Assembly (NCBI GenBank): GCA_963826795.1
Contig: CAWGYT010000010.1
Coordinates: 434,001 to 498,000 of the forward strand
Source of the DNA: CAWGYT01 sp963826795
GTDB taxonomy: Bacteria > Planctomycetota > Planctomycetia > Pirellulales > Pirellulaceae
Length of the DNA: 64,000 bases
Direction: 5' to 3'
Part shown: positions 18,301 to 26,838 of the stretch, one piece after another
Layout of the letters: every line of letters begins with the position of its first letter
Numbering within the stretch: position 1 is the stretch's first letter
Notes under the pieces: generated by a model
The model's database searches: none
Seen by the model: the letters and a program-made list of their open reading frames with translations, nothing else
What the model was told of the DNA's origin: nothing
Program-made: the position numbers and the translations under genes

Positions 18301-20501
18301 CGATTCCGGTGTCCTCGGTCACTTCCGCCGACAGCCTGACGTTCACGGTGGCCTTTGAAGAACAGGTGATGCCGGGTAAGTATTCGTACACCGTCGGGCC
18401 CGATATCGAAGACCGTCTCGGCAACCCGATGAACCAGAACGGCAATCTGGTCGCCGGAGAAACTTCCGATGGATTTTCCGGGTCGCTGGAGATTCCACTT
18501 CGCTCGACGAGCACGTTCCCTTACAGCCAATCGTTTGAGGACACGAACCTGGCACGGCTGTCCGGCTGGGCATTTTCGGCGCTGGGCGAGGGACGCTGGA
18601 CAATCGAGACGGACCTCATGGCGCCAGATGGTTCGCGTGTCCTGCGAGCCGGGCAGAAACAAGATGGATTCTCGCACCAGGAAGCAATCGTTGCCTTGGA
18701 TCTTTCGCAACAAGCCAACGTGGACACGATGTCACTCGTCTTCTGGGCCAAGGAGACCGCCGGCACTGCCCCCGGGTCGAGCCGCCTGTTCGTCAGTGGC
18801 GATGGACGGCACTGGTCTTGGGTGGCCGACCTGCGTCCCTCTCGCCAGGAGTACGTCCAGCACACGTTTAATCTCAAGGAAATTCTGCGACTGAACGGCA
18901 TCGCGCTGGACGATGACGTACGCGTCAAGATTGAGCATGTGTCCGAGCGTGCTCGTAGCTCCTTGATGTTGGACGACTTGCGAGTCACCCCCGCGGACCT
19001 GGTGGGGCCGCGCATCCTGGGCCACTCGGACTTGACCTTCTCCGATCAGACGGGGCGAGTGACGGTCACCTTTGACAAGCCGATCGACGCGGCGTCGTTT
19101 ACGGGTGACGACGCTGAACTGCGACTGACCGGCGCGGCGATCCGGGCCACGGGCGTCCGAGCGGTCGATGAGCGCACGTTCGAGATTGAATTTCCCAAGC
19201 CGGGTATGTCAGGACTGTACGACCTGGTCATTCAACCCGACATCCGCGGCACGAACGGCGTGCTGATGAACCAGACCGCCGATCCCTACAACGGCGCGAG
19301 CGACGATGCGTATGCCGGGATCGTGTTCGTGCCGAATACTCCGCAAACGTTGCCCTATCAACAGACGTTCGATTCTCCCGACATCACCGACCTGGCCGGC
19401 TGGATGTTCCATACGATCAACGAGGGCGGGTTTCGGGCCGGCGGCGAATGGCGCGTTACGGGCGACTTTGACCCGTTGGGCGACTACCACTTGCAGGCGA
19501 CGCAGTTCGCCGATTGCTGGTCGCAACATGACGGCATTCTGGCACTCGATCTGCGCGAGCATGCCAGCGCGACCGACCTGGTGCTGGAGTTTTACCTGCA
19601 GCGAACCACCAGCAACATCAACAAGAGTCAAGGGGGTCAGCGCAACATGGCTCAGTTGATGATCGGTGACGACATTCGGCGATTCGTCCAGGTGGGTGAC
19701 GCACGCACGCTGCTCAGCGACGCGGCTCAGTCGCGCTTCGAGGATTTGAACCGTGACGGGATCCTCGATCTGGTTCCCGAGTTCGGCCAATATGCCCTCT
19801 ACCGCTTTGACCTCGATCAACTGATCAACGAAGCGGGGTTGGCGGTGGATGGCGTGCGATACGTCAACTTCCACCGTCTGGCCTTCTACTCGAGCGACGT
19901 GACGACGTTCGACAAGATTCGCATTTATCGTGCCGGTCAGGGCCAAGGGCCGTCGGTGGCCGAAACTCGGCTGGACGCGGATTCGGCCCGGTTCGACTTG
20001 GGTGTCGTCGATCAGGTGACCATCACCTTCGACCGGCCGGTGACCGGATTTGACTTGAGCGACTTGTCGTTGCGCCGAGATCATGGTACCAATCGGCTTC
20101 CCGGCGGTGCGCGGCTGACGCAACTCGATCCCGTGACGTGGCAGCTTTCGGGTTTGGAGCCAGTCGTCAATCTGCCTGGCAAGTATCGATTGTCGCTCGA
20201 TGGACCGGCCAGTGGCATCCGGGACGAGGCGGGGCGTCCGATGGAGTTCAGCTTGCTTGAGTCGTGGACCGATCGGCGCGTTGCCGGCGATGCCGACCTG
20301 GACGGGCGATTCACGTCGAGCGATCTGGTGCGTGTCTTTCAGGCCGGGAAGTACGAGGACAGTGCGAAGGGCAATGCGACTTGGGCCGAGGGGGACTGGG
20401 ACGGTGACGGCGATTTCGGCACGAGTGATCTGGTGGCGGCGTTTCAGGCAGGTCAGTACTCGCTGGCAGCGGCCGCCGTGGACGCGGCACTGAAAGGATA
20501 G
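15327..20501 (+). CDS. Giant surface protein, C-terminal part (lamin-tail, Ig-like, dockerin-like)
   Basis: In frame with the N-terminal part. It begins with three more lamin-tail domains (YEFIEVKNIGDETLSLEGIE; WIELHNASSRPVDVGGWFL; YIELLNISSQPVQLF). A long region follows of alternating jelly-roll-like modules (FPYFMGFELADLTRLQGWEF, repeated about four times with variation) and Ig-like modules (VEFDEPIDVQTLTEHDVEV and relatives). The tail from about 20280 is a dockerin-like pair of calcium-binding loops (GDADLDGRFTSSDLVRVF and GDWDGDGDFGTSDLVAAF). Such proteins are thought to be exported and attached outside the cell; the ligand is unknown. There is no transmembrane anchor. Confidence 0.87.
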   Translation: MQTPLPLRVSEMMYHPRTIDPNDLFDDDDYEFIEVKNIGDETLSLEGIEFTRGIEFAFDDGSVHSLAPGEIVVVVKNLRAFSSRYDTAGIKIAGEFGGQLNNGGELVVLEDSFGQVIQSINYLDFWYPLTDGEGYSLVATQVSATDPYVYDASRWQVSDAIDGTPGIDQSSLRPGSVVISEVLAHTTSPDGGWIELHNASSRPVDVGGWFLSDTVDELRKYRIADGQVLPAGGYLLLSSREHFGNAANAGTLIAFSVDPGDGAVYLTSANAQGSLGGYREQAEMVATVADVTIGRLDKIDGTAEYVPLCAPTPGLPNDSPFVGPVVINEIMHSPLTGDEYIELLNISSQPVQLFDPYHPDKTWRFTEGVNYKFPEGVILPAGAYALVVKSDPDIFRERSGLSADTLVLGPYKGALRNEGEAVALNRATSSGPRDDTEYPLVDRILYDDIAPWPTLATGFGSSLERRDPSRYGNDAANWTASLGGGTAGRANVGVDDSAQPLPWQERFEVERLDQLVGWTLTSGGVGGWWLEDDPGVQGQTLVSNLSYCWQCEQQQLRNGAIVALELDADTHWSFEVDVHAEFDFYDGGLSVFVSPDRRRWYPVAEQVTPRQGNHAYAFDLSGALQEHGLSQEGTRYVQLVHSMPGTRLSLSNLRVFAGDVRGPWISRHDLISPELHTVSGIEVEFDEPIDVQTLTEHDVEVTAPDGKQIPVTRLTTDNRSVWRIEFPSQSLGGQYRLRIGPEVRDLDGNAMSRHSYAVDRNSPESQVYDAEFRIAASQPESFPYFMGFELADLTRLQGWEFSSGLATTWSITDQTSPAQGERHLSIRAGQGGRANSADIFLDLSPQADATDLSLDFQAKVGRREDVWGTWLTLYASQDGRDWRPLYGLAPTDEYQRYAMDLDQALIQVGIDWSRPIYLRLEQAGEVKVASGMFLDALRVSNLDVLGPVVVPNDSIPLLDPPVRSFQVTFDEPIDTASFTAEDIHLTGPTGEPIPVSSVTSADSLTFTVAFEEQVMPGKYSYTVGPDIEDRLGNPMNQNGNLVAGETSDGFSGSLEIPLRSTSTFPYSQSFEDTNLARLSGWAFSALGEGRWTIETDLMAPDGSRVLRAGQKQDGFSHQEAIVALDLSQQANVDTMSLVFWAKETAGTAPGSSRLFVSGDGRHWSWVADLRPSRQEYVQHTFNLKEILRLNGIALDDDVRVKIEHVSERARSSLMLDDLRVTPADLVGPRILGHSDLTFSDQTGRVTVTFDKPIDAASFTGDDAELRLTGAAIRATGVRAVDERTFEIEFPKPGMSGLYDLVIQPDIRGTNGVLMNQTADPYNGASDDAYAGIVFVPNTPQTLPYQQTFDSPDITDLAGWMFHTINEGGFRAGGEWRVTGDFDPLGDYHLQATQFADCWSQHDGILALDLREHASATDLVLEFYLQRTTSNINKSQGGQRNMAQLMIGDDIRRFVQVGDARTLLSDAAQSRFEDLNRDGILDLVPEFGQYALYRFDLDQLINEAGLAVDGVRYVNFHRLAFYSSDVTTFDKIRIYRAGQGQGPSVAETRLDADSARFDLGVVDQVTITFDRPVTGFDLSDLSLRRDHGTNRLPGGARLTQLDPVTWQLSGLEPVVNLPGKYRLSLDGPASGIRDEAGRPMEFSLLESWTDRRVAGDADLDGRFTSSDLVRVFQAGKYEDSAKGNATWAEGDWDGDGDFGTSDLVAAFQAGQYSLAAAAVDAALKG

Positions 20502-21183
20502 TCGTGGTTCGCTCGGCAAACGAAACGTGAGGTTACGCGGAGCGGGCCACAACACTCTTGATTTCCCACTGATCAACCAACTGACATGGCGTCCGAATCT
20601 TCCGCACTCGAAAAATCGACCTTCTGCAGGCCACCACCCGCCCCGTGCGGGTGGAGCCCTGATTTGCCGGCTAACACAACGCCTCCATCACCGCGCCGCG
20701 GTCGAGTCCACGACGTGTTACCCAGCGGCACGTGCCGAGACCGCAACCAACCGGGGCCGACCGCCGAGCGCCTTGCCTCTGTCAGCGGGTCTGCGGTGGC
20801 TGGCGCTCGGGAAGCCTGCGCCGCCAATGATCACACGTCCGCCCGTGCAAGGCGGCCGGTGAGTAGTTGTTTGTCCGCCGCACCGCTCAGCCCACCAGTC
20901 ACGGCTCCACCCGCACAGGGCGGGTGGGGGCCAAATGGTCACCTACGTCAGATGCCAGATGCGCTGCACAACAAGAAAGTGGTTCGCTTCTGCGCAGCCG
21001 ACGGTACTTGGCCAGTCACGCGAAGCCGAGAATGCTCCGATTCCTCCTGGCCCATTCGCCGCGCAGCCGTCAATAGAAGACGGCACCACCCCGGAAGCAC
21101 GACGAGCAGGAACGATGGAAGGCCGCGTTATGGCGCAGCGATTTTCGGAGCATCACCCGCCGTCACCTGACGACGGGGGCAGA
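20502..21183. repeat. Gap with a small inverted-repeat element (20631-20931)
   Basis: No gene is recognisable here. A 24-base GC-rich sequence CCACCCGCCCCGTGCGGGTGG (itself a hairpin) at about 20633 recurs in inverted orientation with one difference at about 20907-20927, enclosing some 300 bases. This looks like a small non-autonomous element or a pair of REP-like hairpins. The remaining 250 bases hold nothing I recognise. Confidence 0.5.
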
Positions 21184-21273
21184 AAATGGGGACATTCCTC
21201 ATAGTGCATCCCTCTTTCCGTTGCCGACGTGATTCCTGGAACTCAACGGCGCGAAACCAGGAATGTCCCCGCT
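21184..21273 (+). repeat. R2 interspersed repeat, copy 1
   Basis: One of five copies of a unit of about 92 bp with inverted ends GGGGACATTCCT and AGGAATGTCCCC. All five have the same orientation. This one joins directly to an IS66 gene fragment. Confidence 0.85.
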
Positions 21274-21588
21274 TCCCCCCTTCGCAATGATGTCTTCGTC
21301 AAGCTTCTCCTGAAGCGGTTCTGTCGCCGTGATCACTGCCGGATCTTGAGGTTCTTCGAACTGACTGACGAACTCCGGCAGCAGACGATCGCGTGAGTCA
21401 CCAGACCGTCGTTCGGACTTGCGACCCCACAGCATGTGCGTCAACTGCTTGTTGGTCGCTCGTAGTTCTTCGACTTGCTGTTTGAGCTGATCGCGCTCGT
21501 CGCTCACTTGCTGAGTGGCCGCACGCAACGCTTCGTAGTCGCAACGAAGTACCTCGCAGTCGCGACGAAGCTCTTCGTTGAGCTTCAT
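21274..21588 (-). pseudogene. IS66-type TnpC N-terminal fragment
   Basis: From the ATG at 21588 the frame reads a coiled coil (MKLNEELRRDCEVLRCDYEA, then QLKQQVEELRATNKQL) followed by LTHMLWGRKSERR, the signature start of IS66-family TnpC transposases. The similarity ends at the R2 repeat after about 100 of some 500 residues. It differs from the TnpC of the IS66 element next door and points the other way, so it is a separate, older insertion that was cut. Confidence 0.65.
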
Positions 21589-21699
21589 GAATTTCCTGCA
21601 ACTGGGCGGCTAAGAGATTGGTAAACGTCCTGCGGATTACGTTCTTGCGGGCCATTGTATCCTGACGGGCCAGGTTATCCACCGAGTCCGATTCAGGAG

Positions 21700-22074
21700 A
21701 CATTTCGATGGCGAGAAGAAAAGGTGCACGTCCAGCGGTGGCGGCGACAGTGGGAAGATCGGGTGGCGCGGCAGCGCGCGTCGGGGCTGTCGGTGGCCGA
21801 GTTCTGTCGGCGCGAACGAATCCATCCGGTTTCGTTTTACAATTGGCGTCGACGATTGGAGGGGACAACGCAGCGTGGTGGCGGGGTGCCGGACGAGCCG
21901 AGCGTTTCTTCCGGTCGAGCTAGTGGCGGATGGATTCGGCTCCGGCCAGCGAGCGATCGCCGCAGGCGTGCGAGCTGGTGCTGGGGTCGCTGGTCTGTCG
22001 CGTGCCGCGAGATGTCGACGAGGAATGGCTGCGTCGCTTGATTCGCCTTTTTCACGAGGAGGCGTCACGATGCT
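21700..22074 (+). pseudogene. tnpA: IS66 TnpA, broken by two frameshifts
   Basis: TnpA is the small helix-turn-helix protein of IS66 elements. Its parts appear in three successive frames: HVQRWRRQWEDRVARQRASG with the HTH SVAEFCRRERIHPVSFYNWR; then TSRAFLPVELVADG; then ACELVLGSLVCRVPRDVDEE and WLRRLIRLFHEEASRC. The last part ends in TAA at 22072-22074, overlapping the tnpB start by 5 bases as usual. I could not place the start codon. Two one-base changes would restore the whole gene. Confidence 0.65.
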
Positions 22075-22450
22075 AACTCTGCCCTCGCTGGTGCGGATCT
22101 ACCTGCATGTGCAGCCGGTCAACTTCCACTTCGGCTTCGATCGCTTGGCCAATCTGGTGCGCGAAGAAATGGGCTACGATCCGCTGACCGGCCATCTGTT
22201 CGTGTTTCGCAACCGGCGCGGCGATCGCGTGAAGCTGCTTTTCTGGGACGATGACGGGTGGGTTGTTTTCTACAATCGTTTGGAACTGGGCGTGTTCCGC
22301 TTCCCGCGCACTGCGGACGGAGTCGCAGCCGTGCAAGTCACGGCCAGCGACCTGTCACTGTTGCTCTGGGGGATTGACGCAGCCACCGTACGTCGTCAAA
22401 AACGATTTTCACTGGCAGCGCATCGCGCGACTCACGCCGTGGCCAGTTAG
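22070..22450 (+). CDS. tnpB: IS66 TnpB accessory protein
   Basis: The 126-residue protein is the IS66 ORF2 product, needed for efficient transposition, with unknown biochemical role. I choose the ATG at 22070 (MLTLPSLVRIYLHVQPVNFH) because it overlaps the tnpA stop and the family begins there. Characteristic motifs follow: FGFDRLANLVREEMG, GHLFVFRNRRGDRVKLLFWD, GWVVFYNRLELGVF. The length is close to the usual 115-120 residues with a slightly longer tail. Confidence 0.88.
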   Translation: MLTLPSLVRIYLHVQPVNFHFGFDRLANLVREEMGYDPLTGHLFVFRNRRGDRVKLLFWDDDGWVVFYNRLELGVFRFPRTADGVAAVQVTASDLSLLLWGIDAATVRRQKRFSLAAHRATHAVAS

Positions 22451-22541
22451 CATCCGATGCGTGAGCTCAGCGGCGAAGCTTTTTTGCCAAAACTTTCGCG
22501 TCACGGCGATCCCTTCGTGACGCGACGGCGTTATCGAGTGG

Positions 22542-24383
22542 ATGACGCAGGATGCACACGAGTCACCGGAACTGGACCTCTCTTCGTTGCTCGAAGTGAG
22601 CAAGCTGCCCGACGATCCGTCGGTGCTCAAGCAATTGTTGGCTCAGCTCATTCTGCTGGTGCGCAAGGAAACCAAGCGTCGCGAAGAAGTCGAACGGGCC
22701 ATCGACACCTTGCTGAAGAACCTGCAGCGTGGGAAAACGCTACCGGAGTGCCCGGGTCAAGGGCGGCTGTTTGACGAAGCGAGCGTCGCAGGGCCCGCGG
22801 AGGTGACGTCTCTGGAAGAGCTTGACGCGGCACGGATCGGCACGCTGCTGGCGGACGAGCCAGAACCGCCGCGGCGCAAGGCGCGTCCGCATGGTCGGCG
22901 ACGGCCGGCCAAAGAGCTGGAAACCATCGACGTCGTGCACGACCTTGCGGATGAAATCAAGACGCGGTTCACCGAAGGGGAGCTGCAGCCGCTGCCGGAC
23001 GTGATTACTTATCAGTATGACTATCGACCCGGCAAAGTGCTGCTGGTCCGTCACCTCCAGCGGAAGTACTTGCGGCGCGATGTCGGCAGCAGCAACCGCA
23101 ACACCGAAAACCTTCCCGAACAGGAAGAACTCGACCTTGCCGCGGAGCAAGCGTCAGCTGACGACGCCCAGGCAAGCGAAAGTCATGAGGACACCGAGCT
23201 GACGCCAAACGGCAACGCCATCGCTAACCCAGCGACGACGCCGGCCCGTCCGAGCGATGTGAAGCGCGAGCTGCCACCGATTCTCTTGGGCGAAAAACAC
23301 CTGGTGATGTCCAGCTGCCTGGCGGCCGCCGGGCTCTTGGCCTTCGTCTGGCTGAGCAAGTTGGGGGACCACTTGCCGCTCTATCGGCATGAGACGATCA
23401 CGCGGCGGTTCGGCATTCCCCTGGCACGGTCCACTTTGTGTCAGTGGATGATCGACCTGGCGGACGCATTGAAGGAGCTTTATCAGTTGATGATCACCGA
23501 AGTGCTGCGCTCGCGTGTGCTGCACACCGATGACACGACGGTCCAGCGCCAGGATGTCGAGTCGGGCAAGTGGTCGACCGCGCGGTTTTGGAACTACGTG
23601 GGGGATGAAGCGTATCCGCTGACCGTCTTTCAGTACACGCTCACGCACGAGCGGACTCACCCGGCGACTTTCTTGCGCGACTACCAGGGCTACCTCCAGG
23701 CCGACGCCTACAACGGTTACGACGGGATCTATCTGGAGTCCGCCGGAAAAATCATCGAAGTGGGCTGCTGGCAGCACGCGCGGAAGCGGTTCAAGGCAGC
23801 GCAAGCCTCCGATCTCCGCGCTCAGGTGGCGATGGCCTTTATCAAGAGCATGGATGCGATTGAAAAGAGGATCCGCCAGCGCCAGGCCCGGGAATGGGCC
23901 GGATTGTCGATCGACGAGCGAGCCGAACGCGTGCGGCAGGTTCGACAAGCAGAAACCGTCCCCTTGCTGAATAACTTTGGCATCTGGCTGCGACAGACCA
24001 GCGGCAGTGTGTTGCCCAAGAGCGAGCTCGGCGAAGCGATTCGTTACACACTGAATCAATGGGATGCGCTGCAGGTCTTCACCACCTGCGGGCTGCTGGA
24101 CGCGGATAACAACGAGGCTGAACGGGGCCACCGCGGCATCGCGATCGGCAGGAAGAATTGGCGAATGGTTGGCAGCGACCGCGGCGGCGAGGCAGCCGCG
24201 ATTCACTTCAGCTTCATCGCTTCCTGCAAGATGAACAACATCGAGCCCTTCGCGTACCTGGTGGACATCTTGCGCCGCTTGCCCGACACACCTCGCGACC
24301 AGCGGGTCGAGCTGCTGCCCCACCGCTGGAAACACTCCACGGCCCCGTCCGTCTCGCTGACCGACCAAGTGGTCGACATCTAG
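22542..24383 (+). CDS. tnpC: IS66 TnpC transposase
   Basis: The 613-residue DDE transposase moves the element. The N-terminus has a leucine-zipper-like helix (LLAQLILLVRKETKRREEVE), a Zn-finger-like DUF-type region with replaced cysteines, and a linker rich in Glu and Ala. The catalytic domain contains SRVLHTDDTTVQRQD with the first Asp, GYLQADAYNGYDGI with the second, and DADNNEAERGHRGIAIGRKN with the final Glu, then the IS66 C-terminal segment NNIEPFAYLVDILRRLP. It is longer than many relatives because of the linker around residues 180-240. The gene is intact, although tnpA of the same element is broken. Confidence 0.93.
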   Translation: MTQDAHESPELDLSSLLEVSKLPDDPSVLKQLLAQLILLVRKETKRREEVERAIDTLLKNLQRGKTLPECPGQGRLFDEASVAGPAEVTSLEELDAARIGTLLADEPEPPRRKARPHGRRRPAKELETIDVVHDLADEIKTRFTEGELQPLPDVITYQYDYRPGKVLLVRHLQRKYLRRDVGSSNRNTENLPEQEELDLAAEQASADDAQASESHEDTELTPNGNAIANPATTPARPSDVKRELPPILLGEKHLVMSSCLAAAGLLAFVWLSKLGDHLPLYRHETITRRFGIPLARSTLCQWMIDLADALKELYQLMITEVLRSRVLHTDDTTVQRQDVESGKWSTARFWNYVGDEAYPLTVFQYTLTHERTHPATFLRDYQGYLQADAYNGYDGIYLESAGKIIEVGCWQHARKRFKAAQASDLRAQVAMAFIKSMDAIEKRIRQRQAREWAGLSIDERAERVRQVRQAETVPLLNNFGIWLRQTSGSVLPKSELGEAIRYTLNQWDALQVFTTCGLLDADNNEAERGHRGIAIGRKNWRMVGSDRGGEAAAIHFSFIASCKMNNIEPFAYLVDILRRLPDTPRDQRVELLPHRWKHSTAPSVSLTDQVVDI

Positions 24384-24708
24384 CAAACGCCCGCCGATCG
24401 ACCTCGTCGCGCCGCAGGCGCCACGCCCAACGTTCCCCCAAGCCCCGCCCCCAGTCCAGCGGTCTACACGCAATCCGCAGGACGTTTACCGCCCAGCTAT
24501 GATGCATGCAGAGAACAACGCGACGGATACCAACAAGGTTCGCGGCGCGGATCGCATGGTGCATCTGCTCGCTTACCGATTGCCTTCGTGACAGAACGAC
24601 CGAAATCACGCGGTTGCGGCCAAGCGACTTCACCGACAGGAAACGCGCGATCCGCAACTCGCGTGCATTTCTTTGTTCGTCAGCGTCAATAGAATTAGAA
24701 CCCATTGC

Positions 24709-25197
24709 CTATTCGTTTACGAGTTCCCAAGTCTGACAGTTGAGCCCTTTTAGATCCGATAGTTCAATTGTCATTGTTTGGACTTCGGGTCGCGTTGCGA
24801 CTGGTAAGACGACGTTCTTTTTAGAAGTTGGCGGCGAGCTATAGTCAATTTCTCTCGGGGCGACGCTCCCAATTATTTTCGCGGGATCAACTATTGCCGA
24901 AAGCGTTATAAGTCGTTGAGGCTTGTTCTCAAGGTTGATCGGACACGAATGTTCGATTCGATAGTGCTTATCAGAAAGCCTCTCCGAGACTGTCGCAGAT
25001 GTTTCAATCACAAGCCGCGTTCCATTGGCCGTTGGCGTTTGACGGCCAGAGCGCCTTGCATACTCTTTAGCAACGTCGCCGGTCAGTCGAATGCATATAC
25101 GATCGCCGACATTTATAGAAGGTTTTGACTCCTGTGCAATTAGACCGTTTCCGGTCACAACGAAGACTGCGATTGCAGCGAATGTTCGTGCCAGCAT
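24709..25197 (-). CDS. Small secreted protein of unknown function
   Basis: The 162-residue protein begins with a clear Sec signal peptide (MLARTFAAIAVFVVTGNGLI, likely cleaved after the AQ/E region near residue 22). The mature part looks all-beta and contains SINVGDRICIRLTG and YRIEHSCPINLENKPQ. I do not recognise the family; the layout (a flagellar-L-ring-like opening or a generic beta-barrel-lipid type) is not specific enough for a call. It stands alone between the IS66 tail and an R2 repeat. Start at 25197 is supported by the signal peptide. The 220 bases between 24490 and 24708 show no gene. Confidence 0.65.
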   Translation of the reverse strand: MLARTFAAIAVFVVTGNGLIAQESKPSINVGDRICIRLTGDVAKEYARRSGRQTPTANGTRLVIETSATVSERLSDKHYRIEHSCPINLENKPQRLITLSAIVDPAKIIGSVAPREIDYSSPPTSKKNVVLPVATRPEVQTMTIELSDLKGLNCQTWELVNE

Positions 25198-25325
25198 TAT
25201 TCAACTCCCTAAGAATCGTTGGTAGTCCGCGGTAAATGGACCACGCGATCATATTGTTTAGCAGCGTCGCGGTGAATAGCGATTTGCGATCGTCACCCTC
25301 ACGACTGCAGTTTCTTGGCGGGCAG

Positions 25326-25417
25326 GAAATGGGGACATTCCTCATACTGCATCCCTCTTTCCGTCGCCGACTTGATTCCTGGAACTCAACGGCGCGAAAC
25401 CAGGAATGTCCCCGTTT
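25326..25417 (+). repeat. R2 interspersed repeat, copy 2
   Basis: A nearly perfect copy of the 92-bp unit with GGGGACATTCCT and AGGAATGTCCCC ends, in the same orientation as the other four. Confidence 0.88.
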
Positions 25418-25571
25418 CGCCCCTTCACGACGTGCTCAACAAAGAGTCCTGGTCGCATTGTGTCCTCCGGACGGCACGCTTCCGTGGAACGTCACGGAAG
25501 CGTGCCCGTGAGGCATCGGGTGCGCGACAGCATGACAACTACCTGCGTTGCGCGTCTGCCTTTGCCGCTCG

Positions 25572-26838
25572 TCAGTTCGGCAGATGGAGTCGACGCGGGG
25601 ACGAGTACACGGTGCTCTCCGACGCTAAGTAGTCCGGAACGCCGTCACCGTTCCAATCAGCAACGTATCGAATACCGGCCAGGTTTCCGTTGACCGTGTA
25701 CTCATAGAATGTGAAGTCCGAAAAATCGATTCCGTCAAAGCCGTAGTCATAGTGTGACATTCTCGATACACCTTGATCGAATTTGCCGTACGTCTCCAGG
25801 CTCAAGTACGAGTAGCCGTCGTCCACGATACCATCCCCATTATAGTCGTAGGCGCTCTCGATATAATCAGTCAGCTGGGTTCCGTCCTTGTCATAGGTCG
25901 TCGAATTTGAGTTTACGTCCATGGAGTCGACGACTCCGTCACTGTCCCAATCGTACTCATGCTGCAGACTCGGACGTGGACATTAGCACGTTTCCGCTCC
26001 TGTCGTACGTGTTGGCGGTTGAATAGCTGGAGGCGTAGTCGACGACTCCGTCAACGTTCCAGTCTTCCTGAGACTCGGACGTGGACGTCAGCAGGTTTCC
26101 GCTTGTCATACGTGTTGACCGTGGACGAGTTGGAAAGGTAGTCGAGGACTCCGTCTCCGTTCCCATCGCCTTCATATTGGGACGTGGAGGTTCGCAAGTT
26201 TCCGCTCGTGTCATATGTGTTGGCGGTGGACCAGCTGTAAGCGTAGTCAGCAACTCCGTCACCGTTCGCTCGGACTCAGACTGGTAGGTAGACGTGAGCA
26301 GGTTTCCTCGCTTGTCATACGTATTGGCACAATGGAATCGCTGGAAACATCGTCGACGACTCCGTCAACGTTCACATCGGCCTGAAACTCGGACGTCGAC
26401 GTCAGGAAGTTTTCGCTCTTGTCGTTCGTTGTGGCATTGGATGAGCTGTAGGCGTAGTCGACCGTGCCATCACCGTCCCAGTCGTAGGAACCTTGACTGC
26501 TGCCGGAGGTTGATTTCAAAAAAACCGTTCGCATAATACGTGCGGTTCTCGGTGGAAGTCTCATCGATCGTTCCATCAAGGCCATTGTCCCATTCGTACT
26601 TGACCGTCGCGACTTCGCCGCGGGGCGTGTACGTTTCGGTGGGAGTGTACGCGGAATCAATGACACCGTCCGCGTTGGTGTCGAACTGTCCGCTTGTCAC
26701 ACTCGAAAAGTCGGCCGCCATCATCACTCGGGCGTCCAATCGTTCGATTCCCCGATGCCGACGCGGACGTCGACGAGAACGGCGAGTGGACGATTTCTGG
26801 TCAAACGATTTGAGAAACCGAAACATGGGATACCTCAT
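25572..26838 (-). pseudogene. Secreted tandem-repeat protein with D-x-D-x-DG loops, multiply frameshifted
   Basis: The gene starts near 26838 (MRYPMFRFLKSF) with a basic leader ending in GIERLDARVMMAADF, a planctomycete surface-protein motif. The body consists of about 35-residue repeats with the theme NTYDRSGNVLMSTSE, then DWNVDGVVDYASSYST. The YDxxGN part recalls RHS/YD repeats, the DxNxDGxxD part a calcium-binding loop. The frame changes at least three times (near 26500, 26270 and 25950), each time with the repeat theme continuing in the new frame. The last part ends at 25572 with YVADWNGDGVPDYLASE. The product is not made as one protein unless the indels are errors. Confidence 0.6.
25974..26505 (-). 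repeat. Five tandem repeats of about 105 bp
   Basis: Units start at about 25974, 26079, 26181, 26287 and 26392, each beginning with a GACGTGGACGT-like sequence and containing GTCATACGTGTTGGC and TAGTCGACGACTCCGTC. They encode the 35-residue protein repeats of the gene above. One-base changes in several units cause its frameshifts. Confidence 0.75.

Larger units (their letters stand above)
21621..24489 (+). mobile_element. IS66-family insertion sequence
   Basis: Ends are GTAAACGTCCTGCGGATT (21621-21638) and its reverse complement AATCCGCAGGACGTTTAC (24472-24489). Inside, tnpA, tnpB and tnpC lie in the standard order on the plus strand. I found no 8-bp target duplication at these exact ends, so a flank may have been rearranged. 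The tail from 24384 to 24489 is non-coding. Confidence 0.8.

Noticed and set aside
19209..20576. Minus-strand open frame of 455 codons
   Set aside because: Antisense shadow of the dockerin end of the giant gene; no domain is recognisable.
23154..24473. Minus-strand open frame of 439 codons
   Set aside because: Antisense of the IS66 tnpC gene, which has clear catalytic motifs.
25974..26505. 105-bp repeats considered as CRISPR or satellite DNA
   Set aside because: The repeats are multiples of about 35 codons and encode a continuous protein theme, so they are coding repeats.
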